From Pseudomonas nunensis (GTDB lineage: Bacteria; Pseudomonadota; Gammaproteobacteria; Pseudomonadales; Pseudomonadaceae): 64,000 nt of DNA. The notes under the pieces are model-generated. The model was not told where the DNA came from and did not search any database. It saw only the letters and a list, made by a program, of their open reading frames with translations. This document shows positions 11,418 through 19,826 of the stretch, one piece after another (the first letter of the stretch is position 1; every line of letters starts with the position of its first letter). The translations under genes were made by a program, and so were the position numbers. The stretch is from the NCBI RefSeq assembly GCF_024296925.1, contig NZ_CP101125.1:3474501-3538500 (forward strand), written 5' to 3'.

Positions 11418-13397
11418 CTACTGCGGTTCGCTGAGGGCTAGCCATTCGGGTTGGCGCCCCGCCCTTATTTGCGAGGCAATAGAGTTGGTGAAGCTGTTCA
11501 CATTTTTGTATCGCTCTTGGAGAAACGGCAGGGCCCTGTAGGCACTGGCTCTTGAGTCGAACGCTTGCCACTGGTTCTCAACCAGAATCCACACCGGATT
11601 GGCCGCATTGTGCAGTCGATACCCCTTCCCGTTCGCCGTGGCGATGGATTTCGATAACGTTACATTTAGATCGACGGGATAGAGCGGCGCACCATCCAGC
11701 CCAAGCACGTTCAGTAAACTGTCGAAAGGCCGCTGATGCTTGAAGTAGGCATTACGCCTTTTGATGTACAGGGCTGAGGTTCTTCTTGGTTCAGCGCCCC
11801 TATGCTTATCAATGTCTTGTAGCTTCTTGAAAAACTGCCCCATATATAAATAACCGGACGCAGGCACGCGACCATCGACCACATCCATCTCCGGATAAAA
11901 AGCTTCCTGTGTGTTCGTCTTGTAAATATTAAAGCCCTTGGGGAAAGGCTTAGGGTTATGCGAGCGCTCGGCGTCTTTTATCCAGGCGGTAAAGTAGCTA
12001 TGAATGCCTGTGCGGCTTAACCCGTAGAAGACCGATGCAGACTGCATGCTGGGGAACAGCCGATTGCACACTTTGTAATAACGATCCAGCTTGCTGCCGC
12101 TCAGCAGGAACGGATCGATTTCGGGGTAAATCGGTGCCCCGCTTTCGTCTGGTATATTCAGTCCGATCGGAAAGACCCCGGCCTCTTCGTATCGGTTGAC
12201 CTGACTGGTAAAACTCCCATACACCATCTTGTTCAAGTAGCCCGTCTGGTTGTAGGCTTGCAGCCGGTTCTCGTAGAGAACGCCGTCAACAATAAGCGGC
12301 TTGGACACCAAGTCGATCAGAAACTCCGAGGCTTTCATTCGGGCGACATCCAGCAGCCCCACCTCGTTCTCTTGAAATTGCTTGCAGCCGTATTCGTCGA
12401 GCACGTTGTACCCCACGTAAAACAGATTCTTCGAGGCCATTCTTCGAAACAAGGCGGCTAGATTCGAGTGCGTGCCGACCTCTTCTTTTTCGACAGCCTC
12501 TGCAAGTGTGTTGTACGGCGTGCCCTTCACCAGGAAGCGCGGGTACGGGTACCTGGTGTTCCAGGCCTTTTGATAACCCTCGATCCGGTTGGCCCTGATT
12601 TGCTCCTGAATTTCGTCGCGGCTGATTTCCGGAAAAACCGGTTCATCATCGTTTATATAGTTGAACCCCTCCGGAAAAACCCCCTGCTTTGCCCAGTAGT
12701 GATACCAGGCTTTGAAGGTCGCGTAACTGGTGCAGTATCCGGAAATCACGTCCACCTGCAGAGCCTGGGCAATTTCAACAACACTGTGCGCCTCAAAAGC
12801 GACTTTGATTCCGGGGTACACCGTCCCGTTAAACTTGATCGGCTGGCGTGCCTTCTCCCTCAACATTTCCAACACATGCTCAGGCATGATCAGGCCTTTG
12901 ACCCCCTCACCCCCGTCCGTCATGTTGGTCAGGCAACCGGTGTTTTTGTCCTTGCGTCCCCAGTGAGCGATCAGCTTGATTTCAAGTTCTTTTGAATACT
13001 CGAAAGACGGACACGGAATAATCTGGACAAGGACTTCATCCCTGCCCACTTTATTCATGACGTTGCTTTTCCAGCGGTTGCGTTTCGCTGAGTAGGCCGT
13101 CTTCGCCATAGCTTCGTAATAGTGAAACGCATAGCGCCGTCCACTGCCGATGCCGACATAAAATGGCTGCGGTGCTTGACTGTCGCCATCCGTTTCATCG
13201 GTACGCCGCAAGATATAAACATAGTCGCTAACCGAGTCATCCATTGCCAGGCTCGGATTTTTGATCGCGTCGAGATAATTGAACGTTGGCAGTCCACCAA
13301 TAAACGGAACCTGATGGTGTCCCTTGTTGGAATTGGCGATGGTCTTGCTTTTCGTTGCCCCGACTTCCCGGTCGTCCATGTCCATAGTGACGCTCAT
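11418..13397 (-). CDS. Stand-alone GIY-YIG endonuclease-like protein with a long repeat tail
   Basis: I place the start at the ATG at 13397 (MSVTMDMDD), which has AAGG close before it; a TTG at 13412 is the alternative. The protein has 659 residues. Residues 58-168 form a GIY-YIG nuclease-like domain: YVYIL (59-63), FYVGIGSGRR (79-88), the helix SKELEIKLIAHWGR with the candidate catalytic Glu at 137 or 139, and CLTNMTDGGEGVKG. The remaining 490 residues hold five or six units of about 70-90 residues. They share a NUMOD1-like segment (KFNGTVYPGIKVAFEA, LVKGTPYNTLAEAVEK, IVDGVLYENRLQAYNQ) and a recurring end such as FPEGFNYINDDEPVFPEI or FPKGFNIYKTNTQEAFYPEM. This looks like a sequence-reading DNA-binding array fused to a nuclease. 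No intron or intein surrounds it. Its role is unknown. Confidence 0.7.
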   Translation of the reverse strand: MSVTMDMDDREVGATKSKTIANSNKGHHQVPFIGGLPTFNYLDAIKNPSLAMDDSVSDYVYILRRTDETDGDSQAPQPFYVGIGSGRRYAFHYYEAMAKTAYSAKRNRWKSNVMNKVGRDEVLVQIIPCPSFEYSKELEIKLIAHWGRKDKNTGCLTNMTDGGEGVKGLIMPEHVLEMLREKARQPIKFNGTVYPGIKVAFEAHSVVEIAQALQVDVISGYCTSYATFKAWYHYWAKQGVFPEGFNYINDDEPVFPEISRDEIQEQIRANRIEGYQKAWNTRYPYPRFLVKGTPYNTLAEAVEKEEVGTHSNLAALFRRMASKNLFYVGYNVLDEYGCKQFQENEVGLLDVARMKASEFLIDLVSKPLIVDGVLYENRLQAYNQTGYLNKMVYGSFTSQVNRYEEAGVFPIGLNIPDESGAPIYPEIDPFLLSGSKLDRYYKVCNRLFPSMQSASVFYGLSRTGIHSYFTAWIKDAERSHNPKPFPKGFNIYKTNTQEAFYPEMDVVDGRVPASGYLYMGQFFKKLQDIDKHRGAEPRRTSALYIKRRNAYFKHQRPFDSLLNVLGLDGAPLYPVDLNVTLSKSIATANGKGYRLHNAANPVWILVENQWQAFDSRASAYRALPFLQERYKNVNSFTNSIASQIRAGRQPEWLALSEPQ

Positions 13398-13486
13398 TGC
13401 CTTGCCATCCAAAAGCCCCAGCTTATTTTCACTTGGCCGCCAAAGCCAGAAAAATGTCCGTCAGGCAGGCATGAACACTTGCTGCG

Positions 13487-14050
13487 TTACTGCTCCGGCG
13501 CAACGATCCGAAAGCGGATATTGATGTCTTTGGACACCACACCATCCGCCCACTCACCCTCGCCGATTTTGAAGTCCTCGCGGTTGAGCGCGAACTCGCC
13601 GACAAACACGCCGATGCCGCTTTCCGACTTCAGTTGGACTTGGACTTCCACTGGCCGGGTGATGGTTTTGAGGGTCAGGTCGCCGGTGAATAAATAACGG
13701 TCGCCACCCAAGGCTTTGACGCGGGTGGATTTGAAGAGGCCCAGCGGGTAGGTGGCCGTGTCGAACCACGCCGGTTTTTGCAGTTCGGTGTTGGCATCGC
13801 TGCTGCCGGCGTCAATGCTGGCGAGTTGGATGCTCAGTGCTGCATGGGCGGCCGAAGGTTGTTGCGTGTCGAAATCCAGCGTGCCTTCGAACTGGCCGAA
13901 CGTGCCGTACACCCGCGAGCCGAATTGACTGTAGGTGAAGCTGATCTGGCTGGCGGCGGCGTTGACCTGATTGTATTCAGTGGCTTGAGCGCAACCCGCG
14001 CCGAGCATCGCAACAGCGATGGCGGCGTACTGCAGGAACCGAAAACGCAT
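13487..14050 (-). CDS. YceI-family periplasmic lipocalin-like protein
   Basis: The 187-residue protein opens with a signal peptide (FRFLQYAAIAVAMLGAGCAQA); a Cys in that stretch gives a weak lipobox possibility. The mature part is a YceI beta-barrel: ISFTYSQFGSRVYGTFGQFE, GTLDFDTQQP, LASIDAGSSDANTELQKPAW and LTLKTITRPVEVQVQL are the family signature segments. Members bind isoprenoid or other hydrophobic ligands in the periplasm. GGAGAG precedes the ATG. It lies 34 bp downstream of a LysR gene on the same strand and may be cotranscribed with it. Confidence 0.92.
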   Translation of the reverse strand: MRFRFLQYAAIAVAMLGAGCAQATEYNQVNAAASQISFTYSQFGSRVYGTFGQFEGTLDFDTQQPSAAHAALSIQLASIDAGSSDANTELQKPAWFDTATYPLGLFKSTRVKALGGDRYLFTGDLTLKTITRPVEVQVQLKSESGIGVFVGEFALNREDFKIGEGEWADGVVSKDINIRFRIVAPEQ

Positions 14051-14084
14051 GGGACTCTCCGGTCAGGGGCCAGCGATAGGTGGA

Positions 14085-15020
14085 CTAAAGCAAAGAACCG
14101 CTGTTTATGCCACTGGCATCGCCCGAGCCCGACATCCGCCCCTTCAAATACCCGATAAACGCCGTCACCTTCGGCGAGGGCAAATGCTCGCGCGCCGTAA
14201 CCGCATTCAGATCCTGCGGCGGGCCGATCCACTCCGGCAATACCCTTTGCAATCGCCCTGCTTCAACGTCAATCCGCATGCTCTGGTCCATTCCCAGACT
14301 CAGCCCTTCACCGGCTAGTAATGCTTCCTTTAACAGCGCCGGGTCATTGGCGATGATCGTTGGCTCAACCCGATAGTTGCGCAACTTGGCGCCCGCCTTG
14401 CGCAACGGCCAGACGTAACCGACATCGCGCCGAGCCTGATTCAGCACCAGCGTGGAATGCTGGATCAACTCGTCAGGCGTGACGGGTTGAGCATGACGCT
14501 CAATGTATTCAGGTGCGGCGTAAATGCCCGTGGCATAACTGGCCAGCCGCCGCGCCACCAGACTCGAATCCGGCAGCGCACCGAGACGCAGCGCTACGTC
14601 TATCTCTTCCCCGACCAGATCCAGCGGCACATGGGACGCCAATATCTCAAGCTTGATCTCCGGATACGCCTGGCGAAACCCGGCCACCAACGGCGCGAAC
14701 CAACTGACCCCGAACGAGTACGGCACCGTCACCCGCAACCAGCCGCGCGGGCCATCACGCAATTGATGCACGGCCAATTCTGCGTGTTCAAGGGTTGCGG
14801 CGATGTCCTTGCATTGCTCGTAGTAAACCGCGCCGGCCTCGGTCAGGCTCAACTGGCGGGTGGTGCGACGCAGCAGTTGCACGCCGATGGCCTGCTCCAA
14901 CTCGCGCACGCGGCGGCTGACGGTGGTCTTGGGAATCTGCAAGGCCTGGGCCGCTGCGGTAAAACTGCCCAGGCGCACTACGCGCACGAACACCAGCGTG
15001 TCATTCAAGTCCCGGATCAT
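14085..15020 (-). CDS. LysR-family transcriptional regulator
   Basis: The protein is about 311 residues with a start at 15020 (MIRDLNDTLVFVRVV) or at 15035. The winged helix-turn-helix SFTAAAQALQIPKTTVSRRV and VQLLRRTTRQLSLTEAG is followed by a LysR substrate-binding domain from about residue 90. It belongs to the group that usually regulates a divergent neighbour, here the amidase gene at 15146, about 125 bp away. The effector is unknown. The frame is open upstream of 15035 but would add residues with no family match. Confidence 0.92.
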   Translation of the reverse strand: MIRDLNDTLVFVRVVRLGSFTAAAQALQIPKTTVSRRVRELEQAIGVQLLRRTTRQLSLTEAGAVYYEQCKDIAATLEHAELAVHQLRDGPRGWLRVTVPYSFGVSWFAPLVAGFRQAYPEIKLEILASHVPLDLVGEEIDVALRLGALPDSSLVARRLASYATGIYAAPEYIERHAQPVTPDELIQHSTLVLNQARRDVGYVWPLRKAGAKLRNYRVEPTIIANDPALLKEALLAGEGLSLGMDQSMRIDVEAGRLQRVLPEWIGPPQDLNAVTAREHLPSPKVTAFIGYLKGRMSGSGDASGINSGSLL

Positions 15021-15145
15021 CGCGCTGCCTGTCATTGGTGGAATCGTTGGATTGTGCCACCAACGGCACATTGCATACCGCTTTAATGGGCTAATCAGCG
15101 AATAGCGCTTTACCTATGATCGAGTCTCTCAACAGGAGACCGCTC

Positions 15146-16576
15146 ATGAACCTCAACGAATACGCAGCCTACGATGGCATCGGCCTCGCCCAATTGATGG
15201 CGGCCGGCGAAGTCACCTCGGCAGAACTGGCCGAGCTCGCATTGGCCGCCGTAAACCGGGTCAACCCGCAGATCAACGCCGTTATCGAAACCTGGTCGCC
15301 CTGCGTGACCGAAGGCGCGAGCCCGTTGGCCGGTGTGCCGTTTCTGATCAAGGATTTGGCCATCACTTCGGCGGGCCGGCGCGTGGAGTTGGGCAGTCGT
15401 CTGGCCCAAGGATTGGTCGCGGAATCCGACTCGTACCTGATGCAACGTTTCAACGCCGCCGGCCTCGCCACCCTGGGCCGTACCACCACGCCGGAAATGG
15501 CCTTCAGCACCGAAACCGAATCCGTCCTGCAAGGCCCGACGCGCAACCCGTGGGACCTTCGTTTATCGGCCGGCGGATCAAGCGGCGGATCAGGCGCAGC
15601 AGTCGCCGCCGGCATCGTGCCGATTGCGCATGCCACCGACGCGGCGGGTTCGATCCGCGTACCGGCGGCCTTCAACGGTTTGGTCGGCCTCAAACCGACC
15701 CGCGGCCGCGCCTCCAATGGCCCGGCGCTGGACGAAGTATTTACCGGATTCGGCGTGCAACTCGGCCTGTCGCGAACCGTGCGCGACAGCGCGGCATTGA
15801 TGGACATCGTCCAGGGCGGCGCGCCCGGCGATCCGTATTACACCGCCGCACCGGCCGAAGGCTTTCTCGCCCAAGTCGGCCGCGCCCCGGGACGCTTGCG
15901 CATCGGCCTGCTCGACACACCCTGGAACGGCGCCCCGCTCGACCCCGAAATCGCCGACGCCACCCAGGCCGTCGCCTGCGAACTCGAAGCCCTCGGCCAC
16001 AGCGTCGAGCCAGTCAGCGCCCCGCTCGGCACCTCGTGGGAATCCTTCGTCGAAGCCAACGCGCACATCTGGTGCGCCACCCTCGTCCGCTGGATCGACG
16101 GCCTCGCCGCCGCCACCTCGCGCCCGATCGACCTGACCACCCTCGAACCCGCCACCCTCGCCTGCTACGCCTACGGCCAACAGGCCCGCGCCGTGGAGTT
16201 CGCCGCCGCGCTGGAAACCCGCAACCTCATAGCGCGCAGCGTGGCAGGTTGGTTCAGTGACTTTGACGTGCTGCTGACACCCACCCTGCCGCGTCTGCCT
16301 CAGGCCTTGGGCAACTACAACCTGGGCGCGGAAAACATGGACGGCCTGCAGTGGACGGCGCGGGTGTTTGACCACTCGCCGTTTACCCCGGTATTCAACG
16401 TGGCGGGGACACCGGCGATATCGTTGCCGTTGGGGATGTCGGGCGGCCTGCCCATCGGCCTACAGTTTGCAGCGCGATTCGGAGCGGAGGATGTGTTGCT
16501 GCGGCTGGCGGCGCAGTTGGAAGTGGCAATGCCATGGCATCAGCGCCGCCCCACAGTCTGGGCAGGCAACCCATAA
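15146..16576 (+). CDS. Amidase signature family hydrolase
   Basis: The start at 15146 is supported by AGGAG 8 bases upstream. The 476-residue enzyme carries the complete Ser-cisSer-Lys triad region: the Lys in FLIKDLA (residue 69), the Gly/Ser-rich SAGGSSGGSGAAVAAG, and the nucleophile region TDAAGSIRVPAAFNGLVGLK. It hydrolyses an amide or carbamoyl bond; the substrate is not readable, and no GatB/GatC neighbour is present, so it is not the tRNA amidotransferase. It is divergent from a LysR gene that probably controls it. The family D-G-G-S-I-R is D-A-A-G-S-I-R here. Confidence 0.9.
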   Translation: MNLNEYAAYDGIGLAQLMAAGEVTSAELAELALAAVNRVNPQINAVIETWSPCVTEGASPLAGVPFLIKDLAITSAGRRVELGSRLAQGLVAESDSYLMQRFNAAGLATLGRTTTPEMAFSTETESVLQGPTRNPWDLRLSAGGSSGGSGAAVAAGIVPIAHATDAAGSIRVPAAFNGLVGLKPTRGRASNGPALDEVFTGFGVQLGLSRTVRDSAALMDIVQGGAPGDPYYTAAPAEGFLAQVGRAPGRLRIGLLDTPWNGAPLDPEIADATQAVACELEALGHSVEPVSAPLGTSWESFVEANAHIWCATLVRWIDGLAAATSRPIDLTTLEPATLACYAYGQQARAVEFAAALETRNLIARSVAGWFSDFDVLLTPTLPRLPQALGNYNLGAENMDGLQWTARVFDHSPFTPVFNVAGTPAISLPLGMSGGLPIGLQFAARFGAEDVLLRLAAQLEVAMPWHQRRPTVWAGNP

Positions 16577-16600
16577 ACCCGAAAACACCCCCAAATCCCC

Positions 16601-16690
16601 TGTGGGAGCGGGCTTGCTCGCGAAGGCGCCGTATCAGTCAACATCTTCATCGACTGACACCCCGCCTTCGCGAGCAAGCCCGCTCCCACA
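16601..16690. repeat. REPIN, copy 5
   Basis: A 90-bp inverted pair with the standard arms, between the amidase and glyoxalase-like genes. Confidence 0.9.
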
Positions 16691-16753
16691 ATGGACGGTG
16701 TATAAACCTGAAATAGATCCCGGCAGGCAAATCCCCACAAAGGCACGGAGCAC

Positions 16754-17401
16754 ATGAACAGCACCCTCGACCACCTCGCCATCGTCGCCCCCGACCTCGA
16801 CGCCGGCTGCGCCTTCGTGACCAACGCCCTCGGCGTCGACCTGCAACCCGGCGGCGCCCACCCACGCATGGGCACCCACAACCGTCTGCTGCGCCTCGGT
16901 CCCGACATCTACCTGGAAGTGATCGCCATCGACCCATCCGCCCAACGCCCCGACCGGCCGCGCTGGTTTGGCATGGATGAATTGGATTTTGATACGCCGC
17001 CACGCCTGGCAACTTGGGTCGCCCGCACCGACGACATCCAAGCCCTAAACGATGCCTGCCGCGACATCATGGGCAACCCCGAACCCATGACCCGAGGCAC
17101 CTTGTCCTGGCAAATCACCATCCCCGCCGACGGCCGCTTGCCCCTGAACGGATCAGCACCGACGCTGATTCAATGGTCACAAACACCCCACCCCGCAAGT
17201 GCCATGCTGGATCGAGGCTGTTCGCTGGTAGCGCTGGAGGTGTTCGATCCCGATCCCGAAAAAGTCCAGGCGATACTCACCGCGATCAACTTTTCCGGCC
17301 CGGTTCATCTTCATGCGTTGGAGGCGACTGCGAAGCCTTACTTGGTGGCGCATATTCAAACGCCGCAAGGCTTGAAAACACTGCCGATTTCAAACCTTTA
17401 A
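16754..17401 (+). CDS. Glyoxalase-like (VOC superfamily) protein
   Basis: The 215-residue protein begins STLDHLAIVAPDLDAGCAFV, the opening strand and helix of a VOC module with the usual metal-ligand His. It continues with PRMGTHNRLLRLGPDIYLEV, the pattern of the glyoxalase-like domain (the PF13468 type). The second half (LVALEVFDPDPEKVQAILTA) is a second module. The metal and substrate are unknown. GGAGCAC precedes the ATG. Its stop overlaps the stop of the convergent gene below by four bases. Confidence 0.85.
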   Translation: MNSTLDHLAIVAPDLDAGCAFVTNALGVDLQPGGAHPRMGTHNRLLRLGPDIYLEVIAIDPSAQRPDRPRWFGMDELDFDTPPRLATWVARTDDIQALNDACRDIMGNPEPMTRGTLSWQITIPADGRLPLNGSAPTLIQWSQTPHPASAMLDRGCSLVALEVFDPDPEKVQAILTAINFSGPVHLHALEATAKPYLVAHIQTPQGLKTLPISNL

Positions 17402-18054
17402 ATCGGCACCTGCGCCGATTTGGATCGTGGGTAATTAAGCGCGTCGATCTCGGACTGGCTGAGTTCGCCCGCCTCAAACTTCGCCATCATGGAACCGGCA
17501 ACCTTGGCTTTCGGGTGATCGTCCTGATAAGCCATTTTGTGCTCGCCCAGATAGTCGCTCAGATTCATTGAGTAACCTATCACCTGGCAATTTTTATACT
17601 TGGCCCTGCCCATGATGTTTTTGAACCGTGCAGCAAACGACTTGTTATCGGCGTCCGGAACGCCGGAAAAACACGCATAGATTTTGATTGTTCCGGCAAA
17701 CGCCTCGGTAAGCAGTAACGTCTTTGCGAATATATAAGCCAGTTCCGCAGACTTCAGGCCGACCTTGCCACCCACATCCTTGGCAATCAGGTCCACCCCC
17801 GGCGCGCAGTGACCACACACATAAATCTGATCTTCAGGGCCGGCACACCCGGCAATCGCCAGTTTGAGCTCTTCAAGTTGGCCCAGATGAAAAAACTTAT
17901 AGGGTTCAAAGCCCGCAGGGATCTTTCCCGTCTCGATGTCCCTGATTTTATCCAGTTTGCTGCGTCGGGCGGCCGTCCAGTTCTTCTTTGTCTGAGTGGC
18001 CTGACCCGTCAAATTATCGAAGGGGAAAATAACAATCCGTTTGCCCTGTTTCAT
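17398..18054 (-). CDS. Small protein with caspase-like (clan CD) His/Cys pattern, function unknown
   Basis: I choose 18054 as the start because AGGGA sits six bases before it, whereas it abuts the ATG at 18060. The product has 218 residues and no signal peptide or membrane segment. A hydrophobic strand ending in QIYVCGHCAPGVDLIA gives a His-Cys-x-x-Gly turn. About 40 residues later a second strand, IKIYACFSGV, ends in Ala-Cys-x-Ser-Gly. This pairing is the layout of caspase-fold (clan CD) cysteine peptidases and of related MARTX/C80-type domains. No substrate or partner is evident. The codons are less GC-rich than in the neighbours. It is divergent from the lipoprotein at 18280. The peptidase reading is an inference. 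Confidence 0.6.
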   Translation of the reverse strand: MKQGKRIVIFPFDNLTGQATQTKKNWTAARRSKLDKIRDIETGKIPAGFEPYKFFHLGQLEELKLAIAGCAGPEDQIYVCGHCAPGVDLIAKDVGGKVGLKSAELAYIFAKTLLLTEAFAGTIKIYACFSGVPDADNKSFAARFKNIMGRAKYKNCQVIGYSMNLSDYLGEHKMAYQDDHPKAKVAGSMMAKFEAGELSQSEIDALNYPRSKSAQVPI

Positions 18055-18279
18055 GATCATTCCCTGCCAGTGGGAGCACCTGAATCACAGGATCGGAGCG
18101 ACCGTTTCCTGCGGTGATATCAAGCCTAGCAGCCAACCGGGAGGATGTAAGGGCTCGATCCTGAGTCTTAAACCTCTGACCAACCGCTCAACATGATGGC
18201 CTGGCAATAGGCCATACATTACAATGGCCGCCCTCTCGGTCTGGCAGTTGCTGATCGGCCAATGAATAAGGAGATTCTG

Positions 18280-19728
18280 GTGTTTCATCGCCCTCCCCGC
18301 GTTTTGTCTTTAGGTGTTGTCCTGTTGTCGTGCCTGTCACTGTCGGGTTGTTTTACTGAGGAAGTCGACAACCGCCAGACCCATGAAATCCAGGGCCTGA
18401 TCTACAAGATTCACGAGAAAGATCCGTTTACCGGCCGAATCCTGAACTTCCCGATGTCGGTGATGGGGCTGTACAGCGTCGGGGCCTGCAGTGTCGATAT
18501 CAAAAAAGGCCTGCCAGACGGCGAAATGCGCTGTTCCGACAATGCCGGTACGTTGGTAGGCGTGGCTCATTTCGAGGCTGGCAAGCGTGACGGAAGTGAC
18601 GAAAAATACGATCCAAAAACCACCAAGATGACCAGCCGCGGCCACTGGGCCAAAGGTCAGTTGGACGGCGTCCAGGAATTGTTCAATGCGCAGACCGGTG
18701 ACCTGATCGGCGAAACGCATTACATCGCGGGCAAGCAAGCCGGCACGGAAAAACTCTGGGACGCCTCGGGCAAAACCCTGATCACCTCGCTGGACTGGCA
18801 AAACGGCGTGCAAACCGGCTTCGACAACCGCGGCGAACACCGTCGTAACTTGCTCAATGGCAAGGAGCACGGTGTTCAGCAATCGTTTAGCATTCACAAC
18901 AACAAGTACTACATCAGCGGCGAAGAAAACTACATCAATGGCGTCCAGAACGGCCCGCAGAAAGACTTCGACTACTTGGGCAACGTTCTGAAAGAAAGCG
19001 TGTTCAGTAACGGTGTTCGCCAATCCTTTATACAAAACAAGTACGAAGACGGTCGTCAGACCTACCACGTCAGTCAGATCGAAACCAAAGAAAATACCAA
19101 TATCTGGGACCTCGATACCCTGGCCAAACAAGGCACAGAACAGTATTGGGATGCCAAGACCGGTGAACTGACTCGGGTGTTGGAATGGAACCGCGGCAAA
19201 CTGGTCAGCGCCACCCGTACGGTGTGGCTCAACGGCAAAGTTGAAAGCCAGTACCAAGGGATCGGCAAGGATAATTACCGTACCAATCAGAGCGTCGAGA
19301 AGGACGGCATTGAACGTATCTTTGACGAAAAGGGCCAGTTACTTGCGCATCTCCAATGGACTGACGGAAAACTCACCGGCGCCATCGTAAGGCTGTCCAA
19401 AACACAGCGCCCCGACCATCCAGGCAAGATGGGTGTAATCGACTTGCGCATGTCCGGTTACGGCAGTCCGTCAGTGGAGGAAGATCCGGACTTCTTCACC
19501 GACAGCAGTTACGAAGAACCCTACAACGTTCAGTTCGTAGCATTAATCGACCCGCCCACCGCGAATCAAGCAGTCACTGCGACGGCGGCAACGGCAGTCG
19601 CCAATAAAAAGTCCCAAGCAGACATTGATGCTTGCGTACAAAAACAAGTGGACGCCATCCACGCCGAAGATGAAGAAGCGCTGATCCGCTCGGACATGCT
19701 CGAAGAGTTCGAGCAAGGCTGTAGCTGA
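18280..19728 (+). CDS. Lipoprotein with MORN/YwqK-like repeats
   Basis: I start translation at the GTG at 18280: AAGGAG stands exactly six bases before it, and it opens a clean lipoprotein signal (RVLSLGVVLLSCLSLSGC). The ATG at 18262 would place that ribosome site inside the gene. The mature protein (about 460 residues) carries degenerate repeats of the MORN-variant/YwqK type, for example FEAGKRDGSDEKYD, WAKGQLDGVQELFNA, YIAGKQAGTEKLWD and YINGVQNGPQKDFD. A separate acidic helical tail ends the protein (SQADIDACVQKQVDAIHAED). It is probably anchored in the outer membrane. The role is unknown; relatives are often annotated as antitoxin-like without proof. Confidence 0.8.
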   Translation: MFHRPPRVLSLGVVLLSCLSLSGCFTEEVDNRQTHEIQGLIYKIHEKDPFTGRILNFPMSVMGLYSVGACSVDIKKGLPDGEMRCSDNAGTLVGVAHFEAGKRDGSDEKYDPKTTKMTSRGHWAKGQLDGVQELFNAQTGDLIGETHYIAGKQAGTEKLWDASGKTLITSLDWQNGVQTGFDNRGEHRRNLLNGKEHGVQQSFSIHNNKYYISGEENYINGVQNGPQKDFDYLGNVLKESVFSNGVRQSFIQNKYEDGRQTYHVSQIETKENTNIWDLDTLAKQGTEQYWDAKTGELTRVLEWNRGKLVSATRTVWLNGKVESQYQGIGKDNYRTNQSVEKDGIERIFDEKGQLLAHLQWTDGKLTGAIVRLSKTQRPDHPGKMGVIDLRMSGYGSPSVEEDPDFFTDSSYEEPYNVQFVALIDPPTANQAVTATAATAVANKKSQADIDACVQKQVDAIHAEDEEALIRSDMLEEFEQGCS

Positions 19729-19746
19729 GTCAAATCAAGCCGCACG

Positions 19747-19786
19747 AAAAAATGGGCCACCGTTTGCACGGTGACCCATTTTTTTT
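19747..19786 (+). terminator. Rho-independent terminator after the lipoprotein gene
   Basis: AATGGGCCACCG-TTTGCA-CGGTGACCCATT forms a 12-bp stem with one mismatch followed by a run of eight T. The matching A-run on the left could let it also serve the MATE gene on the other strand. Confidence 0.85.
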
Positions 19787-19826
19787 ACCCGAATACTAAG
19801 CCGCGATACCCACAAACTCAGCCTGA

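Noticed and set aside
18262..18279. ATG at 18262 as start of the lipoprotein
   Set aside because: The perfect AAGGAG lies downstream of it and six bases before the GTG at 18280, which opens a proper lipoprotein signal.
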